A program made the position numbers and the translations under genes. From assembly GCA_046727895.1 (NCBI GenBank), contig JBKPDM010000026.1, positions 1-17,999 of the forward strand: a stretch of DNA of 17,999 nucleotides, in the 5' to 3' direction. The notes under the pieces were generated by a model. That model had not been told where the DNA came from. It was given only the letters and a program-made list of their open reading frames with translations, and ran no database searches. The DNA comes from DATAOG01 sp046727895 (GTDB lineage: Bacteria > Pseudomonadota > Alphaproteobacteria > Geminicoccales > Geminicoccaceae). This document shows positions 5,832-13,014 of this stretch, piece by piece (the first letter of the stretch is position 1; every line of letters starts with the position of its first letter).

Positions 5832-7292
5832 GTGAGCGGGGACGGCAAGGTTCTCACGATCGAACAGATGTCGGCTGTGGATGCGGCTGCCATCGCCGCC
5901 GGCATTCCGGGCGCCGAACTGATGGAGAACGCGGGCGCGGCGGTAGCGGCTGCGATCATGACGCGCTTCGCGCCGGTGCCGACCATCGTGCTCTGCGGGC
6001 CGGGCAACAACGGTGGCGACGGCTTCGTCGCGGCGCGCCGGCTGGCTCGGGCCGGCTGGCGCGTGCGGGTTGGCCTGCTCGGCCAGCGCGAGCGCTTACG
6101 GGGGGATGCCGCCGTTGCGGCGGCCGCTTGGCCTGGCGAGACCGCCGCGCTCGCGCCAGCGCTGCTCGAAGGCGCCGGTCTTGTGGTCGACGCCCTGTTC
6201 GGGGCCGGCCTCGCCCGGCCGATCGAGGGCGTCGCCCGGGAGGTGATCGAAGCGGTCAAGGAATTGCGCTTGCCGGTCGTTGCCGTCGATGTCCCCTCGG
6301 GCGTCGATGGCGACACTGGCGCGATCCTCGGCACCGCGGCACCGGCCCGCCTCACGGTCACCTTCCATCGACCCAAGGCGGGCCATCTGCTGTTGCCGGG
6401 ACGCGACTGCGCGGGCGAGCTCATCGTCGCCGACATCGGCATCCCGGAAGAGGTTACTCAGGCGCTGGGAGTGCACCTTTGGGCGAATCAGCCCGCGCTG
6501 TGGCGGTCGCTCATGCCGCAGCGGAGCTCGACCAGTCACAAATACAGCCATGGTCATGCGCTCGTCCTCGGTGGCGGCATGGCGTCGTCCGGCGCGGCAC
6601 GCATGGCCGCCCGGGCTGCGCTGCGCGCCGGCGCGGGCCTGGTCACGGTGCTCTGTCCCGAAGCCGCGCTTGGCGTGTACGCCGCACAGCTGACCGCGGT
6701 CATGATCGCACCCTTCGCGGACGATGCGGGATTCGACCGGCAGCTCGAGGATCCGCGGCGGAACGCTATCCTGCTTGGCCCCGGTGCTGGCGTCGGGGAC
6801 GCGCTTCGCGGCCGGGTGCTGACGGCGCTCGCAAGCGGCAAGGCATGCGTCCTGGATGCCGACGCCTTGACCAGCTTCGCCGACGAGCCGCGCAGGCTGT
6901 TCGAAGCGATCACGGGGTCCTGTCTCCTGACGCCGCACGAGGGCGAGTTCGGGCGCCTGTTCGACCTCGAGGGCGACAAGCTCACGCGTGCCCGGGCCGG
7001 CGCGGCCGAGAGCGGCGCCGTCGTACTTCTCAAAGGATCGGATACGGTAATCGCGGCACCCGACGGGCGGGCGATCATTCAGCCGCACGCGCCCGCCATC
7101 CTGGCGACCGCCGGCTCCGGGGACGTTCTGGCAGGAATCGCGCTCGGCCTGCTGGCCCAGGGCATGGCGGCATTCGAGGCGGCGGCGGCCGCAGTCTGGT
7201 TGCATGCATCCGCCGCCCAACAGCTCGGTGCGGGGATGATCGCCGAGGATCTGATCGAGGCCTTGCCGGCGGCTTTCGCCCAGCTTTCCTGA
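5832..7292 (+). CDS. nnr: Bifunctional NAD(P)H-hydrate epimerase / ADP-dependent NAD(P)H-hydrate dehydratase
   Basis: Metabolite-repair enzyme that restores damaged NADHX and NADPHX. The N-terminal YjeF_N domain epimerises the R and S forms, and the C-terminal ribokinase-like domain dehydrates S-NAD(P)HX using ADP. The N domain shows GPGNNGGDGFVAARRLA near the start and VVDALFGAGL. The C domain shows HALVLGGG, VLDADALT, LTPHEGEF and the diagnostic ATAGSGDVLAGI. I prefer GTG 5832, with AAAAAGG upstream and the VLTIEQM family start soon after, giving 486 residues. ATG 5766 would add 22 unconserved residues, overlap the terB-like gene and lack a ribosome site. It is probably co-transcribed with the terB-like gene. 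Identity is secure; only the start is uncertain. Confidence 0.95.
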   Translation: MSGDGKVLTIEQMSAVDAAAIAAGIPGAELMENAGAAVAAAIMTRFAPVPTIVLCGPGNNGGDGFVAARRLARAGWRVRVGLLGQRERLRGDAAVAAAAWPGETAALAPALLEGAGLVVDALFGAGLARPIEGVAREVIEAVKELRLPVVAVDVPSGVDGDTGAILGTAAPARLTVTFHRPKAGHLLLPGRDCAGELIVADIGIPEEVTQALGVHLWANQPALWRSLMPQRSSTSHKYSHGHALVLGGGMASSGAARMAARAALRAGAGLVTVLCPEAALGVYAAQLTAVMIAPFADDAGFDRQLEDPRRNAILLGPGAGVGDALRGRVLTALASGKACVLDADALTSFADEPRRLFEAITGSCLLTPHEGEFGRLFDLEGDKLTRARAGAAESGAVVLLKGSDTVIAAPDGRAIIQPHAPAILATAGSGDVLAGIALGLLAQGMAAFEAAAAAVWLHASAAQQLGAGMIAEDLIEALPAAFAQLS

Positions 7293-7744
7293 TCCCCTGC
7301 CGACGACGATGGCGCGGCCTTCGCGGCGAAAGGTGGTTGTTACGCTAAAGCTGTGGTTTATTCATAGCCAAGCCTGGTTGGAGTGTGCGGATAAGGCGAA
7401 GCCGCGATCGGGCCTTGCTCTCGCCCGAAGCCGGAACCGACCGAGCCCGATCCAACCGTCAACCCGTAGCTCGGGGCCCAGGACCATAGGAGCCACGGAC
7501 GGGTTTGAAGAGCGCCGAGTAGCGGCACCGGCAACGGTGGTGGCTGCCCCGACACCGTCGAGCGGCTCAGCGTTGACGGCCTTCGGATCGCTCAGCATCG
7601 CCGCAGCTTCTCTCGTGTGCGCGGCGCGCTCCCGCGTGACCCGGGGCGGGCAGACGGCGGCGGCGAGGCAGTGGGCTGGCATGCGGCTACGGAACGGCGG
7701 GCTCGAGCGGGGAGGGGCGACAGGCAAGGGTTCGCCGACTGGTC
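7293..7744. other. Gene-free stretch before the cyclic-di-GMP gene
   Basis: About 450 bases between nnr and the PAS-GGDEF-EAL gene. Open frames exist on both strands (for example + 7309-7755 and - 7362-7760), but their products are rich in Arg, Ala, Ser and Pro, resemble no family I know, and look like chance open frames in GC-rich DNA. I see no tRNA, rRNA, terminator with a T-run or clear promoter. The first 90 bases are less GC-rich (around TTGTTACGCTAAAGC) and could hold regulatory sequence. A small RNA cannot be excluded. Confidence 0.5.
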
Positions 7745-10294
7745 TTGTCTGGTGAACCATCGGCAGAGTTGCTGGTCCAGATTCTCGAGCTGATCGGCGA
7801 TCCGGTATTGATCGTGGTGCCGCGGCGCGATGCCAGGCCGAAGATCACCTACGCCAATGCCGCTTTTGCGAGGCTGATCGGTCGCACCGCCGCAGAGGTC
7901 GTCGGGCAGTCGCTCGAAATCTTGGGCTTAGCGACCACCGAACCGCCGGAATTCACCCGCCTGATCGATGCCATCGATCAGCGTCGGGCGACCGATCTGG
8001 TCTTCCGAATCACCGCTGCCGGCGATCGCTCCCTCTGGACCGAGATCGAGGGGCGCCCGCTGACCGACGAGGACGGCTCTTATCTCGTTCACCTGCGTGA
8101 TGTGACGAGTCAGCAAACCCTGGTGCGAGCTGCGCAAAGGTCCGAGCAGCGCTCAGATGCGCTCAGCAGATTGACCTCCAATGGCGTCTACCGCCTGCGT
8201 GTGGAGCCCGACTGTCGGCTGGTCCTCGACTGGGCAGCGGGCGCTTTCGCCCGCCTGACCGGCTATAGCGTGGCCGAGATCGAAGCCTTGGGCGGCTGGT
8301 CGAGCCTGATCGATCCCGTCGACCTGCGCATCGTGCAGCGTCGCGCCCAACGGCTGCTCGCGGGCGAGGAGGCCACGGCCGAGTATCGGATCAGGAACCG
8401 GAGTGGCCAACGGCGCTGGTGGCGCGACACTGGCTGGCCTCAGTGGGACGAGTCCCGGGAGCTGGTCGTCGGTATCCTGTGCGCCGCGCAGGATATCACC
8501 GAGCAACGGCGGCTCGAGGAGCAGCTCCTGGCCCAGCAGCTGGATCGAAAAGCCCTGATCGGTCTGATCGACGGCCTGGTCTGCGAGATCGACGACACCG
8601 GTCGCCTGCGTCACAGCAGCGGCCAGCTGCAAGGCCAGCTGGGCGGTCGCCTGCAGAGCGGTGCTGGTCACACGCTGGAGGAACTGCTCGGTGTCGATCT
8701 CGCCGGGGCGTGGCGGCAACACATCGGGCAGATCGTGCCCGGGTGGCCACCGACCGCCTTCGAGTTCTCTTTTGCGAGCGGGGCCATCGACGAGCGGTAT
8801 CGGGCCCGCTTATGCGCGGCGGCCAGCGCTACGATCCTGGCATGGGTTCAGCTCCTCTCCGGCTCGGCCGGCGATGCCGACCGGCCAGCACCGGAAGCTC
8901 GCGCAGACCCGCTGCTGCGTGCTCTGCTCGATCTCCAGCGTTGTGCAGCCGTCCTCCTTTCGCCGGACCTGACCGTCTTGGAACTCAACGTTCCCGCCGA
9001 ACAGCTGACCGGCTGGCAGCGGGCCGAGGTGCGAGGCCGCCCGTTTCATGAGCTGATGGCGCTCACCACCGAGCAGCCGGCCTTGCTTCAGGATCTCGCG
9101 CGAGCCCAGGCCGGGACGCTCGTCACGGCAAGCGAAGCCTGGCTGCGCCTGCCAGGTGGGCAGGAAGGACGCGTCGTCTGGAACTATGACCCTCTGCTCG
9201 GTCTTGAGGGCGAGGTACTGGGAATCGTTGCCCGCGGCGACGCGTTCGCGCCCTTGAGCGAGCCGGCATTGGAGCCGGCGGGCGATCAGCCGCGTCTCAA
9301 GGCGATCATGGACAACGTCGCCGACGGGATCGTCACGCTCGACCACCGGGGAGAGATCGTCTCGTTCAGTCGTTCGGCCGAGATCATTTTCGGTTATCGG
9401 GCCGAAGAGGTGATCGGCCAGGGCGTGGATCTGCTGGTCGTGCCGGGAACCCGGGGCAGCGGCAGCGCCCTCGACCGCATCATCGCCGCCGCCAAAATCC
9501 CCGGCGACAGCAGCGAGATCATGGCCAGGCGCAAGGCCGGCGAAGTCATCCCGATCGAGCTCGCAGTCAGTGAGGTCAGGTTCAACGGTGACAACCTGTA
9601 CATCCTGACGATTCGCGATATCACGGTCCGCAGGTACACCGAAGAGACGATCCGCAATCTCGCCTATCACGATCCGCTGACTGGTCTGCCCAATCGCCTC
9701 CTGTTCAACGACCGTCTGAACCAGGCCATCGAGCGGGCACGCAGGAACCAGCAGATGCTGGCGGTCATGATCCTGGATCTCGACCGCTTCAAGCTGATCA
9801 ATGACTCGCTCGGGCTGGCGAGCGGCGATCACGTTCTGCGCGCAGTCGGCGAACGTCTGGTCGCGGCGGTGCGCCGAAGCGATACCGTGGCCAGGCTGGG
9901 CGGCGACGACTTCCTGCTCCTGCTGCCGGGGGTCGAAGGGGCGGAGAGCGCGGCCAAGGTGGCCCAGAAGATCCTCGATACCTTCTCGCCGCCGCTGCGC
10001 GTCGACGACCAGGAGCTGCACCTCGGGGCGAGCCTTGGAATCACCCTTCGACGACCCGGAGACGCTGATCCGGAACGCCGATACCGCCCTCTATCGGGCC
10101 AAAGAGCACTCCCGTGGCAGCTACCAGTTCTACACCACGGACATGAACGCGACCGCCTTCGAGCGCTTGGTTCTGGAAACCCAGCTGCGCAAGGCGTTGG
10201 AGCGCGACGAGCTGGTCGTCTACTATCAACCCCAGGTCCGTCTGGACAACGGCGCCGTGGTCGCCGTCGAGGCGCTGGTCCGCTGGTTCCATGA
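7745..10294 (+). CDS. PAS-GGDEF-EAL cyclic-di-GMP protein, N-terminal part (frameshifted gene)
   Basis: The N-terminal part of a large cytoplasmic signalling protein. Residues 1-767 (to about 10045) are in the correct frame. Recognisable are a PAS domain at about 10-125, a second PAS at about 150-260, a probable third at about 395-500, a clear fourth PAS at about 520-640, and then a GGDEF domain from HDPLTGLPNRL. The GGDEF signature is GGDDF (719-723), with Asp in place of the usual Glu. The metal-binding DLDRFKLINDSLG is present, and a product-inhibition RxxD site sits at R710-D713. No transmembrane segment is visible. After ASLGIT the frame turns into unrelated Arg/Pro-rich sequence ending at 10294, while the rest of GGDEF and an EAL domain continue in another frame. 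The start is TTG 7745 with no good ribosome site, so the N-terminus is tentative. Confidence 0.82.
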   Translation: MSGEPSAELLVQILELIGDPVLIVVPRRDARPKITYANAAFARLIGRTAAEVVGQSLEILGLATTEPPEFTRLIDAIDQRRATDLVFRITAAGDRSLWTEIEGRPLTDEDGSYLVHLRDVTSQQTLVRAAQRSEQRSDALSRLTSNGVYRLRVEPDCRLVLDWAAGAFARLTGYSVAEIEALGGWSSLIDPVDLRIVQRRAQRLLAGEEATAEYRIRNRSGQRRWWRDTGWPQWDESRELVVGILCAAQDITEQRRLEEQLLAQQLDRKALIGLIDGLVCEIDDTGRLRHSSGQLQGQLGGRLQSGAGHTLEELLGVDLAGAWRQHIGQIVPGWPPTAFEFSFASGAIDERYRARLCAAASATILAWVQLLSGSAGDADRPAPEARADPLLRALLDLQRCAAVLLSPDLTVLELNVPAEQLTGWQRAEVRGRPFHELMALTTEQPALLQDLARAQAGTLVTASEAWLRLPGGQEGRVVWNYDPLLGLEGEVLGIVARGDAFAPLSEPALEPAGDQPRLKAIMDNVADGIVTLDHRGEIVSFSRSAEIIFGYRAEEVIGQGVDLLVVPGTRGSGSALDRIIAAAKIPGDSSEIMARRKAGEVIPIELAVSEVRFNGDNLYILTIRDITVRRYTEETIRNLAYHDPLTGLPNRLLFNDRLNQAIERARRNQQMLAVMILDLDRFKLINDSLGLASGDHVLRAVGERLVAAVRRSDTVARLGGDDFLLLLPGVEGAESAAKVAQKILDTFSPPLRVDDQELHLGASLGITLRRPGDADPERRYRPLSGQRALPWQLPVLHHGHERDRLRALGSGNPAAQGVGARRAGRLLSTPGPSGQRRRGRRRGAGPLVP

Positions 10295-10943
10295 CGAGCT
10301 TGGCCTGATTTCGCCCGCGGAATTCATCCCGCTGGCGGAGGAGACCGGGCTCATTCTCGAGCTCGGTCGCTGGGTGCTCAACACCGCCTGCGCTCAGGTT
10401 CGCGCCTGGCAGGAGCAGGGTTTTGCCGATCTGCGTCTCGCAGTCAACCTGTCAAGCCGGCAGTTCGAGCAGGACGACCTGGTCCCCAGCATCGCTCGCG
10501 TGATCGAAGACACGACGCTTGATCCGGCCGACCTCGAGCTCGAGATCACCGAGAGCAGCATCATGCGCAGCCCGGAGCAGGCGGTCACCAAGCTTCAGGC
10601 GCTGGACCGGCTCGGCATCCGTCTGTCGATCGACGATTTCGGCACCGGCTACTCGTCCCTCGGGCATCTGAAGCGCTTTCCGATCCGCACCCTGAAGATC
10701 GATCAGTCCTTCATCCAGGACATCACGACCGACGCCAACGACGCGGCGATCGCGCAGGCGATCATCGCGCTCGCCGAAAGCCTGCAGCTGAAAGTGATCG
10801 CCGAGGGCGTCGAGACCAAGGACCAGCTGGATCTTCTGCGCCGCTATCACTGCGACGAAATGCAGGGCTATCTGTTCGCGCGGCCGATGCCGGCGAACAA
10901 GCTTCTGGAGCTGCTCCAGAGCGGCTCGCGGCTGATCCATTGA
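10041..10943 (+). CDS. PAS-GGDEF-EAL cyclic-di-GMP protein, C-terminal part with EAL phosphodiesterase domain (frameshifted gene)
   Basis: Continues the broken gene in a second frame. It opens with the end of the GGDEF domain (SPFDDPETLIRNADTALYRAK) and runs into a full EAL domain, the family that hydrolyses cyclic-di-GMP to pGpG. The catalytic motifs all appear intact: EALVRW (EAL at 10269-10277), the NLS metal site, ELEITES, DDFGTGYSSL (from 10632), KIDQSFI and the EGVE glutamate near the end. By consensus this is an active phosphodiesterase. Removing one base, or adding two, at about 10040-10047 would merge both parts into a protein of about 1065 residues. If the break is real, translation might still begin inside this piece (for example ATG 10143 or GTG 10257) and give a free EAL domain. 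Confidence 0.85.
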   Translation, partial: SPFDDPETLIRNADTALYRAKEHSRGSYQFYTTDMNATAFERLVLETQLRKALERDELVVYYQPQVRLDNGAVVAVEALVRWFHDELGLISPAEFIPLAEETGLILELGRWVLNTACAQVRAWQEQGFADLRLAVNLSSRQFEQDDLVPSIARVIEDTTLDPADLELEITESSIMRSPEQAVTKLQALDRLGIRLSIDDFGTGYSSLGHLKRFPIRTLKIDQSFIQDITTDANDAAIAQAIIALAESLQLKVIAEGVETKDQLDLLRRYHCDEMQGYLFARPMPANKLLELLQSGSRLIH

Positions 10944-11000
10944 TTCCAGACCTGGCACGCGCCTGCGGCGGCTCAGGGGGGAGGCGAGGCCGAGATCGGG

Positions 11001-11552
11001 CTAGCCGCTCGGCTCGGCCGCGCTGATGCCGTGATCGGGCGGCGCGGGATGACACTGGCCGATCGAATCCTCGGCGCAGACCGTCTTGCCGTCGATCCAG
11101 GTGGCGCCCGCAAGAACCGCCTTCAGGAGATCGGTGTCGGCGAGGCGCGCTCCGGTCAAATTGGCCCCACTCAAATCGGCTCGAAACATCCGCGCCATGG
11201 TCAGGTCGGCACCGGCGAGCGACGCGCCTCTCAGATCCGCATTGGTGAAATCGGCGCGCACCAGGTTGGCTCGGTCCAGGTGCGCCTTCTGGAGAGTTGT
11301 GGAAATGAACTTGGCGCGGCGTGCGTCGACCTCGACCAGGATGGCCTCGGACAGGTCCGCCCGCTCGAACGAGGCTTCGCGCAGCGTCGCGCCAGTCAGG
11401 TCGACCGCGTGCAGGTCCTGCCCGTCCTGCAGGCAGCGGCGCCAGTACACGCCCGGCGCCGGGACGTCGGTGCAGTTGGCCCAGACCGGTTCGCCGATCG
11501 CAATCAGCAGACAGGCCAGACCTAGCGCGCGGACGGATGCAGAGCAGATCAT
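11001..11552 (-). CDS. Exported pentapeptide-repeat protein
   Basis: A 183-residue protein from ATG 11552. A TTG 18 bases upstream, at 11570, is possible but less natural. The N-terminus MICSASVRALGLACLLIAIG followed by EPVWA is a good Sec signal peptide with cleavage likely after VWA. From about residue 45 to 145 the chain consists of tandem A(D/N)LxX pentapeptides (for example ADLSE, ANLVR, ADFTN, ADLRG, ADLTM, ANLTG), which fold as a four-sided beta helix. It ends with ATWIDG and a paired-cysteine tail (KTVCAEDSIGQC) often seen in alphaproteobacterial members. The molecular role is unknown; these are usually binding scaffolds. It converges with the EAL gene end, 57 bases away, and is divergent from acylphosphatase. 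Confidence 0.85.
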   Translation of the reverse strand: MICSASVRALGLACLLIAIGEPVWANCTDVPAPGVYWRRCLQDGQDLHAVDLTGATLREASFERADLSEAILVEVDARRAKFISTTLQKAHLDRANLVRADFTNADLRGASLAGADLTMARMFRADLSGANLTGARLADTDLLKAVLAGATWIDGKTVCAEDSIGQCHPAPPDHGISAAEPSG

Positions 11553-11674
11553 TGGATAGTCATATGCCAAGCCCGCCGGCGGCGAAAGGGCGGCGCATCG
11601 GCCATCTCGAGCAAGAATGGCAACTCTTCAACGAACCCTGCGGGTTTCGGGCCGGCACCCTGGCTTTCGGGGCT

Positions 11675-11703
11675 TTGCGTCGACGGACCCCGCGCAGTAT
11701 ATC
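11675..11703 (+). promoter_or_regulatory. Putative promoter for the acylphosphatase gene
   Basis: TTGCGT (11675-11680), a 17-base spacer and TATATC (11698-11703) lie 44 bases before the ATG at 11748, in the 195-base divergent gap. The match is moderate, but spacing and position fit a sigma70-type promoter. Confidence 0.4.
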
Positions 11704-11747
11704 GGGGGCGTCGGAAAACCCGGAATGACACACGCGTTGGCACGACG

Positions 11748-12035
11748 ATGAGCGGCGCGAGCGCCAGCATTCGCATCCGGATCAGCGGTCGGGTCCAGGG
11801 CGTGTGGTTTCGGGCTTGGACCGCGGAGCAGGCACGTGAGCGGGGATTGTCGGGCTGGGTCCGCAACCGGCGCGACGGCTCGGTCGAAGCGCTGTTCTCG
11901 GGACCCGAGGCGACCGTGCGGGAGATGATCGAGCGCTGTCGGGAAGGGCCGCCAGCGGCGCGGGTAGAGCGGGTCGTCGAGGAGCCGGTAGCCGAGGCGG
12001 TCAAGCCCGGCTTCCATCTTCTGCCGACCGAGTGA
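11748..12035 (+). CDS. acyP: Acylphosphatase
   Basis: A small cytoplasmic enzyme that hydrolyses acyl phosphates such as acetyl phosphate or 1,3-bisphosphoglycerate. The 95-residue product has the standard length and both catalytic residues: Arg22 in GRVQGVWFR and Asn40 in GWVRNRRDGSVEALFSG, the two signature motifs. The start is ATG 11748 with no strong ribosome site; 5 of the first 7 residues are small and unconserved, which is common. It converges on lipB with a 28-base gap. Confidence 0.95.
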   Translation: MSGASASIRIRISGRVQGVWFRAWTAEQARERGLSGWVRNRRDGSVEALFSGPEATVREMIERCREGPPAARVERVVEEPVAEAVKPGFHLLPTE

Positions 12036-12063
12036 CCGAGACGCGTCGCCCATCCAGGGGCGT

Positions 12064-12753
12064 TCAGCCGGCAGCCGTCATCGCGAAGACCTCGCCGAAC
12101 GCGGCGCGCAGCGCGCTGTCGAGTTCCGACATGCTGACCGTGAGCCCGAGGTCGGCCAGCGAAGTGACGCCGAAGTCCTTGATGCCGCAGGGCACGATGC
12201 CGGCGAAGTGCTCGAGATCTGGGTCGAGATTGACCGCGATCCCATGGTAGGTGACCCAGCGGCGCACACGGACGCCAATCGCGCCGATCTTGGCCTCGAC
12301 CCCGCCCGGCTTGACCACCCAGATCCCGACCCGGCCCGGGCGCCGCTCACCGCGAACGTTGAATGACGCGAGTGCCCGGATCACCCATTCTTCGAGCGAC
12401 CAGATATAGGCGCGAAGGTCAGGCCCACGCCGCTGGAGATCAAGCATGAGATAGGCGACCCGCTGTCCCGGCCCGTGGTAGGTGTATTGGCCGCCGCGGC
12501 CGGCTTTGAACACGGGGAAACGCCGGGGTGCCAGAAGGTCGGCAGCGCGCGCGCTCGTCCCGGCGGTATAGAGCGGCGGATGCTCGAGCAGCCAGCAGAA
12601 CTCGGGCGCTTCACCGGCTCGAATCGCCGCGACCCTCGTCTCCATCGTGGCGAGCGCTTCGGGGTAGGGGACCGGCTGGTCGCTGATCCGCCATTCGAGA
12701 GCCTTCGACTGTCCCGCGCCGGCGGCGGTGACTCTTGAAGCAAGCGGCATCAT
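12064..12753 (-). CDS. lipB: Lipoyl(octanoyl) transferase
   Basis: Moves octanoate from octanoyl-ACP to the lipoyl domains of 2-oxoacid dehydrogenases and GcvH, forming the substrate for LipA. In the 229-residue product the family motif RGGQYTYHGPGQ is at about 86-97, the catalytic Lys155 in AKIGAIGVR and the acyl-carrying Cys189 in VPCGI. Both catalytic residues are offset by exactly 20 from the E. coli positions (K135, C169), in keeping with a longer N-terminus. Two tandem ATGs (12753 and 12750) could serve as start. It is divergent from tRNA-Leu, and the likely tRNA -35 box lies within its first codons. lipA is not in the window. Confidence 0.96.
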   Translation of the reverse strand: MMPLASRVTAAGAGQSKALEWRISDQPVPYPEALATMETRVAAIRAGEAPEFCWLLEHPPLYTAGTSARAADLLAPRRFPVFKAGRGGQYTYHGPGQRVAYLMLDLQRRGPDLRAYIWSLEEWVIRALASFNVRGERRPGRVGIWVVKPGGVEAKIGAIGVRVRRWVTYHGIAVNLDPDLEHFAGIVPCGIKDFGVTSLADLGLTVSMSELDSALRAAFGEVFAMTAAG

Positions 12754-12763
12754 TTGCTATCTC
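12735..12763 (+). promoter_or_regulatory. Putative promoter for tRNA-Leu
   Basis: TTGAAG (12735-12740), a 17-base spacer and TATCTC (12758-12763) point toward tRNA-Leu, whose mature 5' end is 41 bases beyond the -10 box. The -35 box overlaps lipB codons 5-7 on the opposite strand. Confidence 0.4.
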
Positions 12764-12804
12764 GCAGGCGAATGGCGGCGGTTTCGCTCGCCTCTTGCAC
12801 TCGT

Positions 12805-12891
12805 GCGGTCGTGGCGGAATTGGTAGACGCGCAGCGTTGAGGGCGCTGTCCCGGAAACGGGGTGGAAGTTCGAGTCTTCTCGACCGCACCA
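12805..12891 (+). tRNA. tRNA-Leu (anticodon GAG)
   Basis: An 87-base class II tRNA including an encoded CCA (12889-12891). The acceptor arms GCGGTCG (12805-12811) and CGACCGC (12881-12887) pair perfectly. The D-arm region GTGGCGGAATTGGTAGACGC is nearly identical to that of bacterial leucine tRNAs. The anticodon stem CAGCG/CGCTG encloses loop TTGAGGG with anticodon GAG (12839-12841), reading CUC and CUU. The long variable arm (around CCCGGAAACGGG) and T loop TTCGAGT complete the fold. Confidence 0.97.
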
Positions 12892-13014
12892 TCTCTCTCA
12901 GTCGCTGGCCTTTTCGCGCCGGCATCGATAGTTTTCCACAGCTCCGATCGTCCCGGCAGCGCCAGTCGCTGACGGGCGGAGGCTGGCGACGTTGTTCGGT
13001 TGGGGAACGCGGCC

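Noticed and set aside
5285..6442. Long open N-terminal extension upstream of psuG on the minus strand
   Set aside because: PsuG homology begins at ATG 5284 with a good ribosome site; the extension is antisense to the terB-like gene and nnr and is Ser/Ala/Pro-rich without family resemblance.
7309..7760. Open frames of 148 (+) and 132 (-) codons in the gap after nnr
   Set aside because: No family resemblance, no ribosome site, biased composition and mutual overlap on opposite strands; treated as chance frames.
10035..10050. Programmed frameshifting at the GGDEF break
   Set aside because: No slippery heptamer or evident downstream structure; conserved sequence also appears shortened there, which fits a mutation or sequence error better.
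11031..11559. Apparent repeats on the plus strand around 11100-11400
   Set aside because: They are the complement of the pentapeptide-repeat codons, not an independent DNA repeat or CRISPR array.
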